Positions 8,195-17,302 are shown, numbered from the stretch's first letter. The stretch is 64,000 bases of DNA from Lysinibacillus fusiformis (GCF_002845985.1 NZ_PDFK01000006.1:1-64000), one strand, 5' to 3'. Notes: generated by a model not told the origin, from the letters alone. Program-made: numbers and translations.

Positions 8195-8901
8195 TGGGCA
8201 AGCTGTTAACTGCTGATTTTTTAAAAATCAAACGCAAAGGATTATGGTTTTTAACGCTCTTAGGTCCCTTAGGTGTTGTCGCTCTACAAATGGTCAATTA
8301 TGGAGTAAGAAAGGATTACCTCTTACAGCAAAGTGAAGATGATTGGGGCTATTATTTACTAAATGTTCATTCATTTACACCGCTTGCCATTGTGTTGGGC
8401 ATTGCCATTTTAACGTCCTTCATGGCGAGTATTGAAAACGAGACTAACGCTTGGAAGCAGCTTATCGCATTACCTGTATCCAAATTAACTGTGTATTTAT
8501 CTAAATATACTGTGTTAGCTATTCTACTATTTTTGTCTTCAACACTACTCATGATTTTTACGCTGAGTTATGGGCTGTTTTTAAATCTAGGTGAATCTAT
8601 TCCTTATATGGAGTTAGTTAAATTTAGTTACTTCCCTGCGCTTGCAGCATTGCCTATTTTGGCACTTCAATTGTGGATTGCGAGTGTAAGCCATAATCAA
8701 GGAATTCCTATTACAGTAGGCATTTTTGGGGTGATATTTGCTTATTCCTCCTATGTTCTACCTGACTGGATGATATGGAAATGGCCATCATTGATGAACC
8801 ACTGGGATGAGCCGATAATCAATGTCATGCTAGGTGTAGGGATTGGTATTTTACTCTATATTGCTGGCATGGTCGATTTTGCAAGAAGGGACGTGAAATA
8901 A
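8191..8901 (+). CDS. ABC-2 type permease, lantibiotic-immunity MutE/BcrB-like
   Basis: This 236-residue permease has six predicted membrane segments and the family feature of a conserved cytoplasmic segment NETNAWKQLIALPVSKLTVYLSKY between helices two and three. It overlaps the ATPase gene by 4 bp and the next permease by 1 bp, so the three subunits are made together. Two different permeases with one ATPase is the arrangement of lantibiotic-immunity exporters (for example NisEG- or BcrB-type). Substrate is unknown. Confidence 0.88.
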   Translation: MMGKLLTADFLKIKRKGLWFLTLLGPLGVVALQMVNYGVRKDYLLQQSEDDWGYYLLNVHSFTPLAIVLGIAILTSFMASIENETNAWKQLIALPVSKLTVYLSKYTVLAILLFLSSTLLMIFTLSYGLFLNLGESIPYMELVKFSYFPALAALPILALQLWIASVSHNQGIPITVGIFGVIFAYSSYVLPDWMIWKWPSLMNHWDEPIINVMLGVGIGILLYIAGMVDFARRDVK

Positions 8902-9638
8902 TGAACGCTTTACTGCAAGCTGAATGGTTTAAATTGCGTAAATCAAAAATGGTACCTATTATTTTGGCGGGGCCCATGATTGGGCTTTTCATTGGACTAT
9001 CAGCAAATTTAGAGGACAATATGCAGGGACTGGAAATAAATGAATGGTATATTGCCTTATTTTCAATGAATTTAACATACGCATTATTATTTTTACCTCT
9101 TATTACGGGCGTTTTTGCGAGTCTCATCTGTAGATATGAACATCAGTCTGGCGGATGGAAGCAGCTTTTAGCATTACCGGTAACGAGAGGGAAAGTATTT
9201 GTAGCAAAATATGTGTTAATTATGCTGCTTGTTCTAGCGATGCAGCTCTTGTATTTAGGCTCCATCTTTGCTGTAGGTATGCTGAAGGGCTATACAGATC
9301 CTTTTCCAATGGGAATCGTATGGAAAAGTATTGTTGGAGGATGGGTAGCAACATTGCCTTTAGTGGCCCTTCAATTATGGTTATCCATAATGTTTAAAAG
9401 CTTTGCTGCTCCATTTGCTGTCAATGTCATATTTACGTTGCCATCAATTTTAGCGGTGAACTCTGAACGAATTGGTCCATATTATCCCTGGGCACAGCCT
9501 TTTTCAATGATGTACATAGGTGGCAAGACAGACGATGTATTCTTTGTGCCATGGGAGCAATTATTAACAGTAGTAGGTGGTGGGTTCATCCTATTTTTCC
9601 TCGGAGGATATTACTATTTCCAACGAAAAGCCATTTAA
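8901..9638 (+). CDS. ABC-2 type permease, second subunit
   Basis: This is a 245-residue paralogue of the preceding permease, sharing the segment YEHQSGGWKQLLALPVTRGK and six predicted helices. It begins on the last base of the upstream stop (TAATG). The pair probably forms a heterodimeric channel with the BcrA-type ATPase. An ere-like lipoprotein gene follows after 20 bp, so it is very likely in the same transcript. Confidence 0.88.
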   Translation: MNALLQAEWFKLRKSKMVPIILAGPMIGLFIGLSANLEDNMQGLEINEWYIALFSMNLTYALLFLPLITGVFASLICRYEHQSGGWKQLLALPVTRGKVFVAKYVLIMLLVLAMQLLYLGSIFAVGMLKGYTDPFPMGIVWKSIVGGWVATLPLVALQLWLSIMFKSFAAPFAVNVIFTLPSILAVNSERIGPYYPWAQPFSMMYIGGKTDDVFFVPWEQLLTVVGGGFILFFLGGYYYFQRKAI

Positions 9639-9658
9639 CACCTTAAAGGAGAATTGAC

Positions 9659-10921
9659 ATGAGAATAATGAAACGAAGCTTCCGATTTTTAACTGCATCA
9701 ATGCTATTAGTAGCTTTAGCTGGATGTGGGCAGGGGGAGTCTATAAAAGATGTCTCGCAGTATACTAGTGAAATAAAAGATATCAATATCCCTGATGATG
9801 TAAAAATTATTGGGTTTGGAGAAGCAACACATGGCAATATCGAATTTCAAACATTAAAAAAAGACCTATTTAAAGCGATGATTAAGAATGAAAATGTCCA
9901 TGTTTTTGTCTTAGAAGGAGATTTTGGTGGAGCCCAGCAGATTAATCAATTTATTTTAAACGGTGTTGGAACGGCGGAGGAAGCTATAAAGGCTCTTGAT
10001 TATGGCATTTATAAAACAGAACAAATGATTGAACTTGTTCAATGGATGCATGATTATAACTTAACAGTCGATGAACAAGATAAAATTTATTTTTACGGAA
10101 ATGATATGCAACGCTATGATTATAGCAAAAAGGGATTGCTTGATTATTATGCACAGGTACATGCTGACAATGCTAAGAAATTTACGACTGAGCTAGAGCA
10201 TGTTTCCAACAAAACGATGAGAGATTTATCGAATAATCAGCTAATAGAGCTTGATAAAACGATTGATACAATCATCAACGATTTACAATCAAACAAGGCG
10301 ATATATGAGAAAAAATCATCAAAGGATGCCTTCTCCTTTGCTGCTCAATATGCACAAATTATGAAGCAACGTACGCAATTATTTGTAAATGATGGAAACT
10401 ATATGAATTTACGGGATGAATATTTGGCTGAAAATTTACAATGGATTGTGGAGTACGAAGCAACGCAAGGGCATGATAAAGTGTTAATGTCTGCTCATAA
10501 CGGTCATATTGAGAAAACCTCTGCTTCGATGGCAGGCTATCAATCAATGGGACAATACTTAAATGAGCAATATAAAGAACACTATTTTGCGATTGGCACA
10601 GACTTTGTCAATAATACATTTCAAGCACAAAACGGCTCTGGTGAACGAAAGGAATATTCAATTGAACATCATAATGTGTTAGTGGATGCTTTTAGTGACA
10701 TCGATAGCAACATCTTTTATGTGGATTTTGAAACTGCCAAACAATCGAAGGAGCTGGCAGATATCCTTTCCCAAAAGCAAAGAATGGGCAATATCGGTGA
10801 TGATTTCCGTCCGTGGTATAAGCTAACACAAATGCTGTATACCATTAAAATGACACCTGAAGAGGCTTATGATGGTCTCATTGTTGTGCAAGAAGCAACA
10901 CCAACAAAAATAATTGATTAA
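9659..10921 (+). CDS. Erythromycin-esterase-family lipoprotein
   Basis: This is a 420-residue protein of the Ere/succinoglycan-biosynthesis esterase superfamily, here carrying a lipoprotein signal (LVALAGCG, Cys about residue 23), so it should sit on the outer face of the membrane. Family motifs are visible: GFGEATHGNIEFQ (catalytic-type Glu and His), VFVLEGDFGGA, YFYGNDMQRYDY and MSAHNGHIEK. Known Ere enzymes open the macrolide lactone in the cytosol. A membrane-anchored form beside a bacitracin-type ABC exporter is unusual. AAAGGAGAATTGAC precedes ATG 9659. It may act on an antimicrobial or on an envelope ester, and activity on macrolides is not established. Confidence 0.88.
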   Translation: MRIMKRSFRFLTASMLLVALAGCGQGESIKDVSQYTSEIKDINIPDDVKIIGFGEATHGNIEFQTLKKDLFKAMIKNENVHVFVLEGDFGGAQQINQFILNGVGTAEEAIKALDYGIYKTEQMIELVQWMHDYNLTVDEQDKIYFYGNDMQRYDYSKKGLLDYYAQVHADNAKKFTTELEHVSNKTMRDLSNNQLIELDKTIDTIINDLQSNKAIYEKKSSKDAFSFAAQYAQIMKQRTQLFVNDGNYMNLRDEYLAENLQWIVEYEATQGHDKVLMSAHNGHIEKTSASMAGYQSMGQYLNEQYKEHYFAIGTDFVNNTFQAQNGSGERKEYSIEHHNVLVDAFSDIDSNIFYVDFETAKQSKELADILSQKQRMGNIGDDFRPWYKLTQMLYTIKMTPEEAYDGLIVVQEATPTKIID

Positions 10922-10990
10922 GTTAAATTTAGCAACTTCCATCAAAAAATCTCTTTCCTTCTTCAATATAATAAAGATGAGGTGAGTAAC

Positions 10991-11875
10991 ATGGAGTATA
11001 GTCAGGCAACACAAAGAACGATTGCCTATATCGAGGAGCAATTGATGGAAGAAATTTCACTTGAACGTCTTCCTAATAATGCTGGCTACTCGAAGTTCCA
11101 TCTAAGTCGTATTTTTAAGCAGGAAACGGGGATTACGATTGGTGAATATATTCGTATACGTCGACTAGCCATGGCTGCGAGTTATTTGATGTACTCTAAT
11201 GTATCGATATTAACCATTGCATTTACACTTCAGTTTCAATCACAAGAAGCTTTTACAAGAGCCTTTAAAGAAGTTTATGCATTACCACCAGGGAAGTATC
11301 GAAAATTGATGCAATCACTTAATATGTTGGAGGAGGAAAATTACATGGAAACAGTTGAACAGGTTAAAGGTTGGATGTTGAGTGGAGCGAATCCAGAATT
11401 ATATAAATTTCATACAGATGACAAGGTGTTTCATTCAGGGAAGCGTTCAGGCGTATTGTATTCCACAGCTGCATCAGCAAATCAGGGACAATTTGCTACG
11501 ATGATGCAGGGCTTTCAGGCTACTGACTATAAAGGAAAGCGCTTGAAAATGTCTTGCTATTTAAAGACGGCAGATGCCACAAAGTGTGGTGCATGGATGC
11601 GTATTGACAATGGTACGGGTGATACTATTCAATTTGATAATATGGATCAGCGTTCTGTGACAGGTTCTACTGAATGGAATCATTATTCTATTGTCTTAGA
11701 CGTACCTGAAGAAGGTGACTCCATTTATTTTGGTGTGTTATTAATTGGTTCTGGGAAAGTATGGGCAGATGGTTTCCGATTTGAAGAGGTAGATGACAAA
11801 GTTCCAACAACGAATATGCTTTCACAGGAGCATTTACCAACCCATCCAGCTAATCTAGACTTTAGTATGGCTTAA
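10991..11875 (+). CDS. AraC-family regulator with C-terminal beta-sandwich-like domain
   Basis: This is a roughly 294-residue regulator whose AraC double helix-turn-helix is at the N-terminus (about 5-105: ISLERLPNNAGYSKFHLSRIFKQ and QFQSQEAFTRAFKEVYALPPGKYR), not the C-terminus. The remaining 170 residues (GWMLSGANPELYKFHTDD ... VWADGFRFEEVD) look like a carbohydrate-binding-module or jelly-roll fold of the kind seen in similar Bacillus AraC proteins. Start ATG 10991 fits the GAGGTGA site. A GTG at 10982 in the same frame overlaps that site. It follows the Ere-like gene by 70 bp with no terminator, so it could read through from it. Confidence 0.82.
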   Translation: MEYSQATQRTIAYIEEQLMEEISLERLPNNAGYSKFHLSRIFKQETGITIGEYIRIRRLAMAASYLMYSNVSILTIAFTLQFQSQEAFTRAFKEVYALPPGKYRKLMQSLNMLEEENYMETVEQVKGWMLSGANPELYKFHTDDKVFHSGKRSGVLYSTAASANQGQFATMMQGFQATDYKGKRLKMSCYLKTADATKCGAWMRIDNGTGDTIQFDNMDQRSVTGSTEWNHYSIVLDVPEEGDSIYFGVLLIGSGKVWADGFRFEEVDDKVPTTNMLSQEHLPTHPANLDFSMA

Positions 11876-11965
11876 TGGAGGCAATGTAATCATCGATTGA
11901 CTTTGTTTAACAACGTATTGTTTACCTCTAATTTGTTAAAACTAACAAAGAGGAGGTGTGAGACA

Positions 11966-12124
11966 ATGGCACAAGAAATTCTTTGTGAAGTCAATAACTG
12001 CACATTTTGGGATTCTGGTAACAAATGTACAGCCGAAAAAATTTATGTTGTCAGCCAAAAGGGACAACATGCTTCCAACAGCGAGGAAACAGACTGTAAA
12101 ACATTCGAACCTGAAACGCATTAA
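11966..12124 (+). CDS. DUF1540 cysteine-rich small protein
   Basis: This 52-residue protein has the DUF1540 pattern: MAQEILCEVNNCTFW, then NKCTAEKI, then TDCKTFEPE, giving four cysteines likely to bind a metal. DUF1540 proteins are common in Bacillus and Clostridium and are of unknown function, and some are abundant in spores. Start ATG 11966 follows AGGAGGTGTGAGACA, an excellent site. An upstream in-frame ATG at 11897 would add an unrelated hydrophobic stretch and is rejected. It ends at a strong hairpin. Confidence 0.88.
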   Translation: MAQEILCEVNNCTFWDSGNKCTAEKIYVVSQKGQHASNSEETDCKTFEPETH

Positions 12125-12127
12125 TGC

Positions 12128-12162
12128 CAAAAGGGTAGCCATGTATATGGTTACCCTTTTTC
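12128..12162. terminator. Bidirectional terminator
   Basis: AAAAGGGTA-CCA pairs with TGG-TACCCTTTTT across a small loop. It lies between the DUF1540 gene and a convergent small gene and has T or A runs on both sides. Confidence 0.85.
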
Positions 12163-12172
12163 CCTGTCTTTA

Positions 12173-12418
12173 TTAATAAAAAATATCCACCTTTTCTTTA
12201 CTAAATAAAAGTGCATGTGCATTGCTCACTTTTTCTTCCACATAATCTAACGAGTATTTACCAACGGAATCTGTTAAATCACCAATGGCCCGAGATAAAT
12301 TATCGATAATTGGAATGAGTTTGTGTAATTCAGTACGGTCTTTGTCTTTGTGCATCTCATCCATGATTTCATATGCAAGACGCTGAATTTTCCTTAATCG
12401 CAATTTTTCAGATTGCAT
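12173..12418 (-). CDS. Small helical hypothetical protein
   Basis: This is an 81-residue, highly charged protein beginning MQSEKLRLRKIQRLAYEIMDE. It is predicted to be mostly alpha-helical and has no signal or membrane segment. I do not recognise a family. ATG 12418 is chosen because AAGGAGGATT lies directly upstream. A longer frame from 12454 has no site. It is transcribed toward the DUF1540 gene. Coding status is supported by the ribosome site and the terminator downstream. Confidence 0.65.
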   Translation of the reverse strand: MQSEKLRLRKIQRLAYEIMDEMHKDKDRTELHKLIPIIDNLSRAIGDLTDSVGKYSLDYVEEKVSNAHALLFSKEKVDIFY

Positions 12419-12491
12419 TGAATCCTCCTTATTAAGCAATTTAAGATGTCTCATTATATGAGCTACAATAAGGTTTCATGAATTTTTTTCT

Positions 12492-13829
12492 TTAGAAGTA
12501 ATTGCTAGGACTTTGAAGGGCTGATGCAATTTCCCTTATGCCAACGTTGATTTTAGATTCCTCCACATTGGACACATTTAGCTTTAATATTCGCTCATGA
12601 TCAAATGCATCTAAATAATTGCGGTTAATCGTATCTAGATAAATTTTGTGTTGCATCAAATGCTGAATAAGCTTTTGAGTATTGACCTGTCTTGGTAGAA
12701 CGATATGGCTATGCATACAGACTTCTATTGATGCCTGATATTGGGCTAAATGCGTTGCTATGGATTGCTGAAGGCTATTCGCTCGGCTTGCATAAGCTTC
12801 GGTGACTTTCTTTTGATAACGTTCAAACATACCACTTTTCAAGTAAAGCTCTAAGGCAGCCTGTGAAATCATGGAGCTATCAATATCAGTGGTATTTTTG
12901 TACTGCTGAAATGTGTCAGTAAAGACATCTGGTAAAACGGCAAGTCCAATACGTAAGCCAGGAAACATGATTTTAGAAAAGCTTTTTAAATAGATAACAT
13001 ATTGCTGTGTATCATCTGTATAAATGGGATCTATTTTCGAATTTTGCTCGAAATCTGCCAAATAATCATCTTCAACAATGTAAACATTATATTGATAAGC
13101 AAGTTTACGGATTAGATCTTTTGTCTTTTTACTATAAGAAGTACCTAGAGGATTGTGCAGACGTGGCATCGTGTAAAAAAACTTTATGTCATGTTTACTA
13201 AAAATGCTTTCTAATTCATGTAAATCAATGCCATCCATTGTTCTTTTGATGCCGATTGCCGAAACTCCATAGGTTTTTAAATAATCCATATATAAATGGT
13301 AACTAGGTTGTTCCACTAAAATGGTTGAACGACCATTTGGAAATGGCATAATACTTAGCAAAGTCAGGGATTGCTGGACGCCAGAAGTAATAAAAATATT
13401 TTCTTCTTTTGCGAATACTTGATAGTTTGCTAATAATTTTTTCGCTTCTGTTATTAAAGATGGTAAGCCTTTTGGTGTTCCATATCTAAATAGATCTGTT
13501 TGGTATGTATCAATAGCTTTGTTTATACAATGTTGAAAATCCTGATATGGGAAAGCATTCCAACTGGGTGAAGATGTAGCAAAATCTATGTGATCTCTTT
13601 CCTGTGGTTGTAAGGGTAACTGATGGTCAACAACATAGTAGCCGCTTTTCGGTAATACATAGATAAGATGCTGATCCTCAAGTTTTTTTAAAGCAGTTAA
13701 AATAGTACTTTTACTACAGGAAAATTGCTGTGATAACTGGCGGATAGAAGGTAGTTTTGCCCCTGATTGAAGAGTACCTGCTTGTATTTGAGTCAGCAGC
13801 TGAGAATAAATCCATTCATATTTAAGCAT
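12492..13829 (-). CDS. MocR-type regulator (GntR HTH fused to PLP aminotransferase fold)
   Basis: This is a 445-residue MocR-family transcription factor. The N-terminal GntR winged helix (about 1-70) reads AKLPSIRQLSQQFSCSKSTILTALKKLEDQHLIYVLP, and the rest is a fold-type I aminotransferase domain. The PLP lysine is in YLKSFSKIMFPGLRIG. Such proteins use PLP as a sensor and usually control an adjacent transporter or enzyme. It is divergent from two EamA transporter genes, its likely targets. ATG 13829 follows GGAGG, and an ATG at 13847 lies inside the inverted repeat and is less likely. Confidence 0.9.
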   Translation of the reverse strand: MLKYEWIYSQLLTQIQAGTLQSGAKLPSIRQLSQQFSCSKSTILTALKKLEDQHLIYVLPKSGYYVVDHQLPLQPQERDHIDFATSSPSWNAFPYQDFQHCINKAIDTYQTDLFRYGTPKGLPSLITEAKKLLANYQVFAKEENIFITSGVQQSLTLLSIMPFPNGRSTILVEQPSYHLYMDYLKTYGVSAIGIKRTMDGIDLHELESIFSKHDIKFFYTMPRLHNPLGTSYSKKTKDLIRKLAYQYNVYIVEDDYLADFEQNSKIDPIYTDDTQQYVIYLKSFSKIMFPGLRIGLAVLPDVFTDTFQQYKNTTDIDSSMISQAALELYLKSGMFERYQKKVTEAYASRANSLQQSIATHLAQYQASIEVCMHSHIVLPRQVNTQKLIQHLMQHKIYLDTINRNYLDAFDHERILKLNVSNVEESKINVGIREIASALQSPSNYF

Positions 13830-13843
13830 AGACAGCCTCCAGC

Positions 13844-13865
13844 ACATCTGTATCGGTACAGATGT
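13844..13865. promoter_or_regulatory. Perfect inverted repeat, candidate MocR operator
   Basis: ACATCTGTA (13844-13852), TCGG, TACAGATGT (13857-13865) is a perfect 9-4-9 inverted repeat just upstream of the MocR start and within the divergent promoter region. The CTGTACCGATACAG core looks like a regulator site rather than a terminator, given the location at a gene start. Confidence 0.55.
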
Positions 13866-13947
13866 GTTTTTTTCATATCGTCTATAGGTTCTCTTTTTAA
13901 TACGATAACTATACCGGCCGGAATGATTTGAGAAGGAGCATTATCGT

Positions 13948-14856
13948 ATGTCAGAAAAAAGAAAAGCCTATATAGCAGCGATTTCGTATGCATTTATCAT
14001 TGGCCTTTCATTCATGTTTGTGAAAGTTACATTAACGGTGGCGAGTCCAACTGATATTTTAGCCCATCGCTTTACGTTTGCCTTCATCGGTATTGTTATT
14101 TTAATGGTATTTACGAAAAATAAGCTAACAATAAAAAAATATGATTTACTAAAAATTTTACCGTTAGCCATATTGTATCCCATTGTTTTTTTCACTTTTC
14201 AAGTGCTTGGGCTTGCTAAAATTTCCTCTTCAGAGGCTGGAATTATTCAAGCAACGATTCCTATTTTTACATTAGCACTAGCAGGTTTATTATTAAAGGA
14301 AAAAGCTACTCGTGGACAGCTCGTCTTCATTAGTTTATCTGTACTTGGAGTTATCTACATGCTAATTATGAATGGGGCCAATGCAACTACAGGAAATGTC
14401 ATCGGCAGTGGACTTATTTTACTTTCAGCCCTTGCTGCGTCGCTTTATAACGTGTTTGCACGAAGGCTTACAAAGCAATATTCATTACTGATTTTAACGT
14501 ATGTAATGACATTATGTGGATTTGTCATTTTTAATGGGGTGGCTCTTGGAAATCATCTGATGAATGGTACAATCGATGAATTTTTTCAGCCATTAACACA
14601 TGTTGATTTTGTCATCGCGATTTTATATTTAGGGCTATTATCCTCGCTCGGTACGTCCTATTTATCCAATTATGCGTTATCTAAATTAGAGGCTTCTAAA
14701 ATGAGTGTTTTTAGTAACTTTGCTACGCTCATTACAATACTTGCAGGCGTTTTGTTTTTACAGGAAGTCTTTCACCTTTATCACTTTATTGGTGGAATCA
14801 TCATCATTATTGGCGTCATAGGAACAAATTATTTTGGGCAGAGGCAGGTAGTGTAA
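13948..14856 (+). CDS. EamA-family (DMT superfamily) transporter
   Basis: This is a 302-residue membrane protein with ten predicted helices in two EamA repeats (first repeat ending in LLLKEKATRGQLVFISLSVLGVIYM, second in VLFLQEVFHLYHFIGGIIIIIGVIGTN). DMT carriers of this type export amino acids or metabolites. AGAAGGAGC precedes ATG 13948. It overlaps the next EamA gene by one base and is divergent from a MocR regulator, the usual partner of such exporters. Substrate unknown. Confidence 0.9.
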   Translation: MSEKRKAYIAAISYAFIIGLSFMFVKVTLTVASPTDILAHRFTFAFIGIVILMVFTKNKLTIKKYDLLKILPLAILYPIVFFTFQVLGLAKISSSEAGIIQATIPIFTLALAGLLLKEKATRGQLVFISLSVLGVIYMLIMNGANATTGNVIGSGLILLSALAASLYNVFARRLTKQYSLLILTYVMTLCGFVIFNGVALGNHLMNGTIDEFFQPLTHVDFVIAILYLGLLSSLGTSYLSNYALSKLEASKMSVFSNFATLITILAGVLFLQEVFHLYHFIGGIIIIIGVIGTNYFGQRQVV

Positions 14857-15710
14857 TGAGAAAATACAGCCTTTTGCTATTAATAAGTTGTATATGGGGC
14901 TCTCAGTTTTTCTTCGTAGCATTAGTTACGAATGATGTGGGAGCTGTCACTTTATCTTTGTTAAAAGCTTTAATCGGTGCAATCTGCTTAAGTATTATGA
15001 GCTTATTTTTGAAAAAAGAAAACTACTTAGCAAATAGTAAATTATACATTGGGATTGCCATTTTTGAAGTAGTGATTCCCTTCGTCCTCATTGCGCAAGG
15101 TCAAAAATATGTATCCAGTAGTATTGCGTCTATGCTCATAGCAATTGTCCCGATTATCACGTCAGTTCTCTTTGTTTTTTTCTTTAATAAAAAAGTTAGT
15201 TCGTTTCAAACGATTAGCATTCTATTAGGCTTTTTGGGGATCATCATTCTTTCTTGGCCAATACAAGGGGTGAGTGGTTCAGGGACAGTATTAGGGAATG
15301 TGCTGCTACTATTAGCAGCACTGAGCTTTGCATTTTCGTTAATTTTAATGGAGAAGTTAGAGGGTGGTTCACCAATCGTTCATATGAGAAATGTTTTAGG
15401 AATTGCCACTGTGATTTTATTACCAATGGCATTTATCCTTGAACAACCATTACGATTAAGCATAAATGGGATTCAGGTCGTCTCCATTGTTATATTAGGC
15501 ATTTTCCACGCAGGGATTGTGTATATGCTTTATAATCTTTTAATTAAAAGTGAGGGTGCTTTATTTGCCTCTTTTAGTAATTATATCGTTCCTGTAGTAG
15601 GTGTTCTACTTGGATATTTGATATTGAAAGAACCGTTATTAATCAAACATTTCATAGGGATATGTATTATTCTTTGTGCTCTTTTGTTGTCGAAAAGAAA
15701 CAAGAAGTGA
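14856..15710 (+). CDS. EamA-family (DMT superfamily) transporter, second copy
   Basis: This 284-residue protein has ten predicted helices and EamA repeats, with the LGWPI-like end of repeat one (LLGFLGIIILSWP) and repeat two ending LILKEPLLIKHFIGICIILCALLLS. Its start overlaps the stop of the first EamA gene (TAATG), so expression is coupled. The two share fold but differ clearly in sequence, so they may form a paired transporter or have separate substrates. The operon ends at hairpins near 15724-15792. Confidence 0.89.
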   Translation: MRKYSLLLLISCIWGSQFFFVALVTNDVGAVTLSLLKALIGAICLSIMSLFLKKENYLANSKLYIGIAIFEVVIPFVLIAQGQKYVSSSIASMLIAIVPIITSVLFVFFFNKKVSSFQTISILLGFLGIIILSWPIQGVSGSGTVLGNVLLLLAALSFAFSLILMEKLEGGSPIVHMRNVLGIATVILLPMAFILEQPLRLSINGIQVVSIVILGIFHAGIVYMLYNLLIKSEGALFASFSNYIVPVVGVLLGYLILKEPLLIKHFIGICIILCALLLSKRNKK

Positions 15711-15723
15711 ACGTTGGTTATAA

Positions 15724-15755
15724 AAAATCACCTCGATAGTGTACGAGGTGATTTC
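15724..15755. terminator. Terminator after the EamA pair
   Basis: AAATCACCTCG and CGAGGTGATTT form an 11-bp stem around an 8-base loop. T follows on one strand and A-rich DNA precedes it, so it can serve the rightward EamA operon. Confidence 0.8.
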
Positions 15756-15763
15756 AGACTGTA

Positions 15764-15792
15764 GACAAGCTCGAAATAATGAAGAGCTTGTC
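15764..15792. terminator. Second hairpin between convergent genes
   Basis: GACAAGCTC (15764-15772) and GAGCTTGTC (15784-15792) form a 9-bp stem. It lacks a long T-run and probably backs up termination of the leftward DHA2 gene. Confidence 0.45.
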
Positions 15793-15830
15793 ATACATTA
15801 TTTGAAAAATCTATAAATCAAAATAGTAAT

Positions 15831-17285
15831 TTATTGTTGCTTTATTTTTATTCTTAAAATCATTTTATGATAAAGTGACAAAATCATATAGGCTATCATA
15901 GAAAACAGTCCAATGACAATTAAACTTATAGTAAAAGCATGTATATAATTTAACAAAGAAGCGCTCTCTAAACTTGTTCCTAAATAATAAGAAAATAGTA
16001 TACTAATACCTGCGACTGCTAAGGAATTTGCTAAGTACATAAAGGTTGTAAATAGACCAGCAGCAACCCCCATATGAATCTTTGGAATGTTACCCAATAT
16101 GGCATTTGCTAAAGGTGTTGTAGCAAGACCAAGTCCAAGGCCATAGACGAATAAAAGGATTATTGCATCAGTTCTGAGTAAATTATATTGCTCCATCCAT
16201 AAAAAGAAGACAAGTAAAAAAGTACACATACTCATACATAATGCACCCATTTTTAAAACAATAAAACCATACTTATTAATAATTTTTGAAGAAATAATAG
16301 ACGTTACAAAAAATCCAATTCCTATTGGTAGAAAAACTAAACTCGTTTCTCCTGTATCATACTTTAGGCCATATTGTAAAAAGTAACTAAGGATAAAGAA
16401 AAAGGCAAACATACTTAAGTAAATAGCTAGCACAGAACAAATGCCAAATACAAAAGGGCGATGCTTAAATAAACTTAGGTCTACGAGAGGTGATTGTTGA
16501 AGTTTTTGCTTAAATCGCTCAAGATAAATGAACAGAATAAGTACAACAAATGAAAGCAGTAGACAGCTAAAAATCCATGTTTGCCATCCTTGTTGTTGGA
16601 CTTCGGATAAAGGATAAATAAGTAGAAATATACTAACCATTAATAAAATTGAACCCATCCAATCAATATGATTGGATTTCTTATCCGTTGACTCCGGTAT
16701 AAAAGGGAGCAAAAGGAGTACTAGCATGCCAATTGGAACATTGAAAAAAAATACAGTTCGCCAACCGCCGTTAAATATATTCCATTGAACTAATAATCCC
16801 CCTAATATTAAGCCAAAGGTAAAGGCTACTCCAATGACAGCACCATACAAGCCGAAAGCTAAATTTTTTTCTCTAGGCGGAAAAATTTCCTGGATTGTTG
16901 ATAAAACTTGAGGCTGAATAAGGGCTGCGGCTAAGCCTTGAACAAATCGAATCCCAACTAATAACAATGGGCTTGAAAGTATTCCTCCTAAGAAAGCAGT
17001 AAGGGTAAAGAACAATACGCCAATCCATAATATTTTTTTTCTACCGTAAATATCGCCTAGTTTACCTCCAATTATTAGAGCAGTTGCAAGCCCAACCGAA
17101 TATCCTGAAAATAGTAATTGAGCGTGAGAAAAGGATATATGCAAGTCGTTTTGAATGGAAGGTAATGCAATTTGTATCATGTAAGTATTTAAGGAGATTA
17201 ATAATGTTGGAAGTAATATCACCGCTAATGCCAACCATCTATATGAATAGAACGTACTTGATTTTTCTGATGAAATTGGATTCAT
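15831..17285 (-). CDS. MFS transporter, DHA2 (EmrB/QacA) family
   Basis: This 484-residue protein has the fourteen-helix layout of the DHA2 family of proton-coupled multidrug exporters. Motif A appears as GKLGDIYGRKKILWIG and motif C-like sequence as GVAFTFGLILGGLLVQW. AAGGAGGAG precedes ATG 17285. It lies 44 bp downstream of a siderophore-type ABC ATPase on the same strand, and a 19-bp TetR-type site sits in that gap. A plausible role is export of a siderophore or toxic compound under the same TetR control, but this is inference. Confidence 0.88.
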   Translation of the reverse strand: MNPISSEKSSTFYSYRWLALAVILLPTLLISLNTYMIQIALPSIQNDLHISFSHAQLLFSGYSVGLATALIIGGKLGDIYGRKKILWIGVLFFTLTAFLGGILSSPLLLVGIRFVQGLAAALIQPQVLSTIQEIFPPREKNLAFGLYGAVIGVAFTFGLILGGLLVQWNIFNGGWRTVFFFNVPIGMLVLLLLPFIPESTDKKSNHIDWMGSILLMVSIFLLIYPLSEVQQQGWQTWIFSCLLLSFVVLILFIYLERFKQKLQQSPLVDLSLFKHRPFVFGICSVLAIYLSMFAFFFILSYFLQYGLKYDTGETSLVFLPIGIGFFVTSIISSKIINKYGFIVLKMGALCMSMCTFLLVFFLWMEQYNLLRTDAIILLFVYGLGLGLATTPLANAILGNIPKIHMGVAAGLFTTFMYLANSLAVAGISILFSYYLGTSLESASLLNYIHAFTISLIVIGLFSMIAYMILSLYHKMILRIKIKQQ

Positions 17286-17302
17286 AGATACTCCTCCTTA
17301 TA

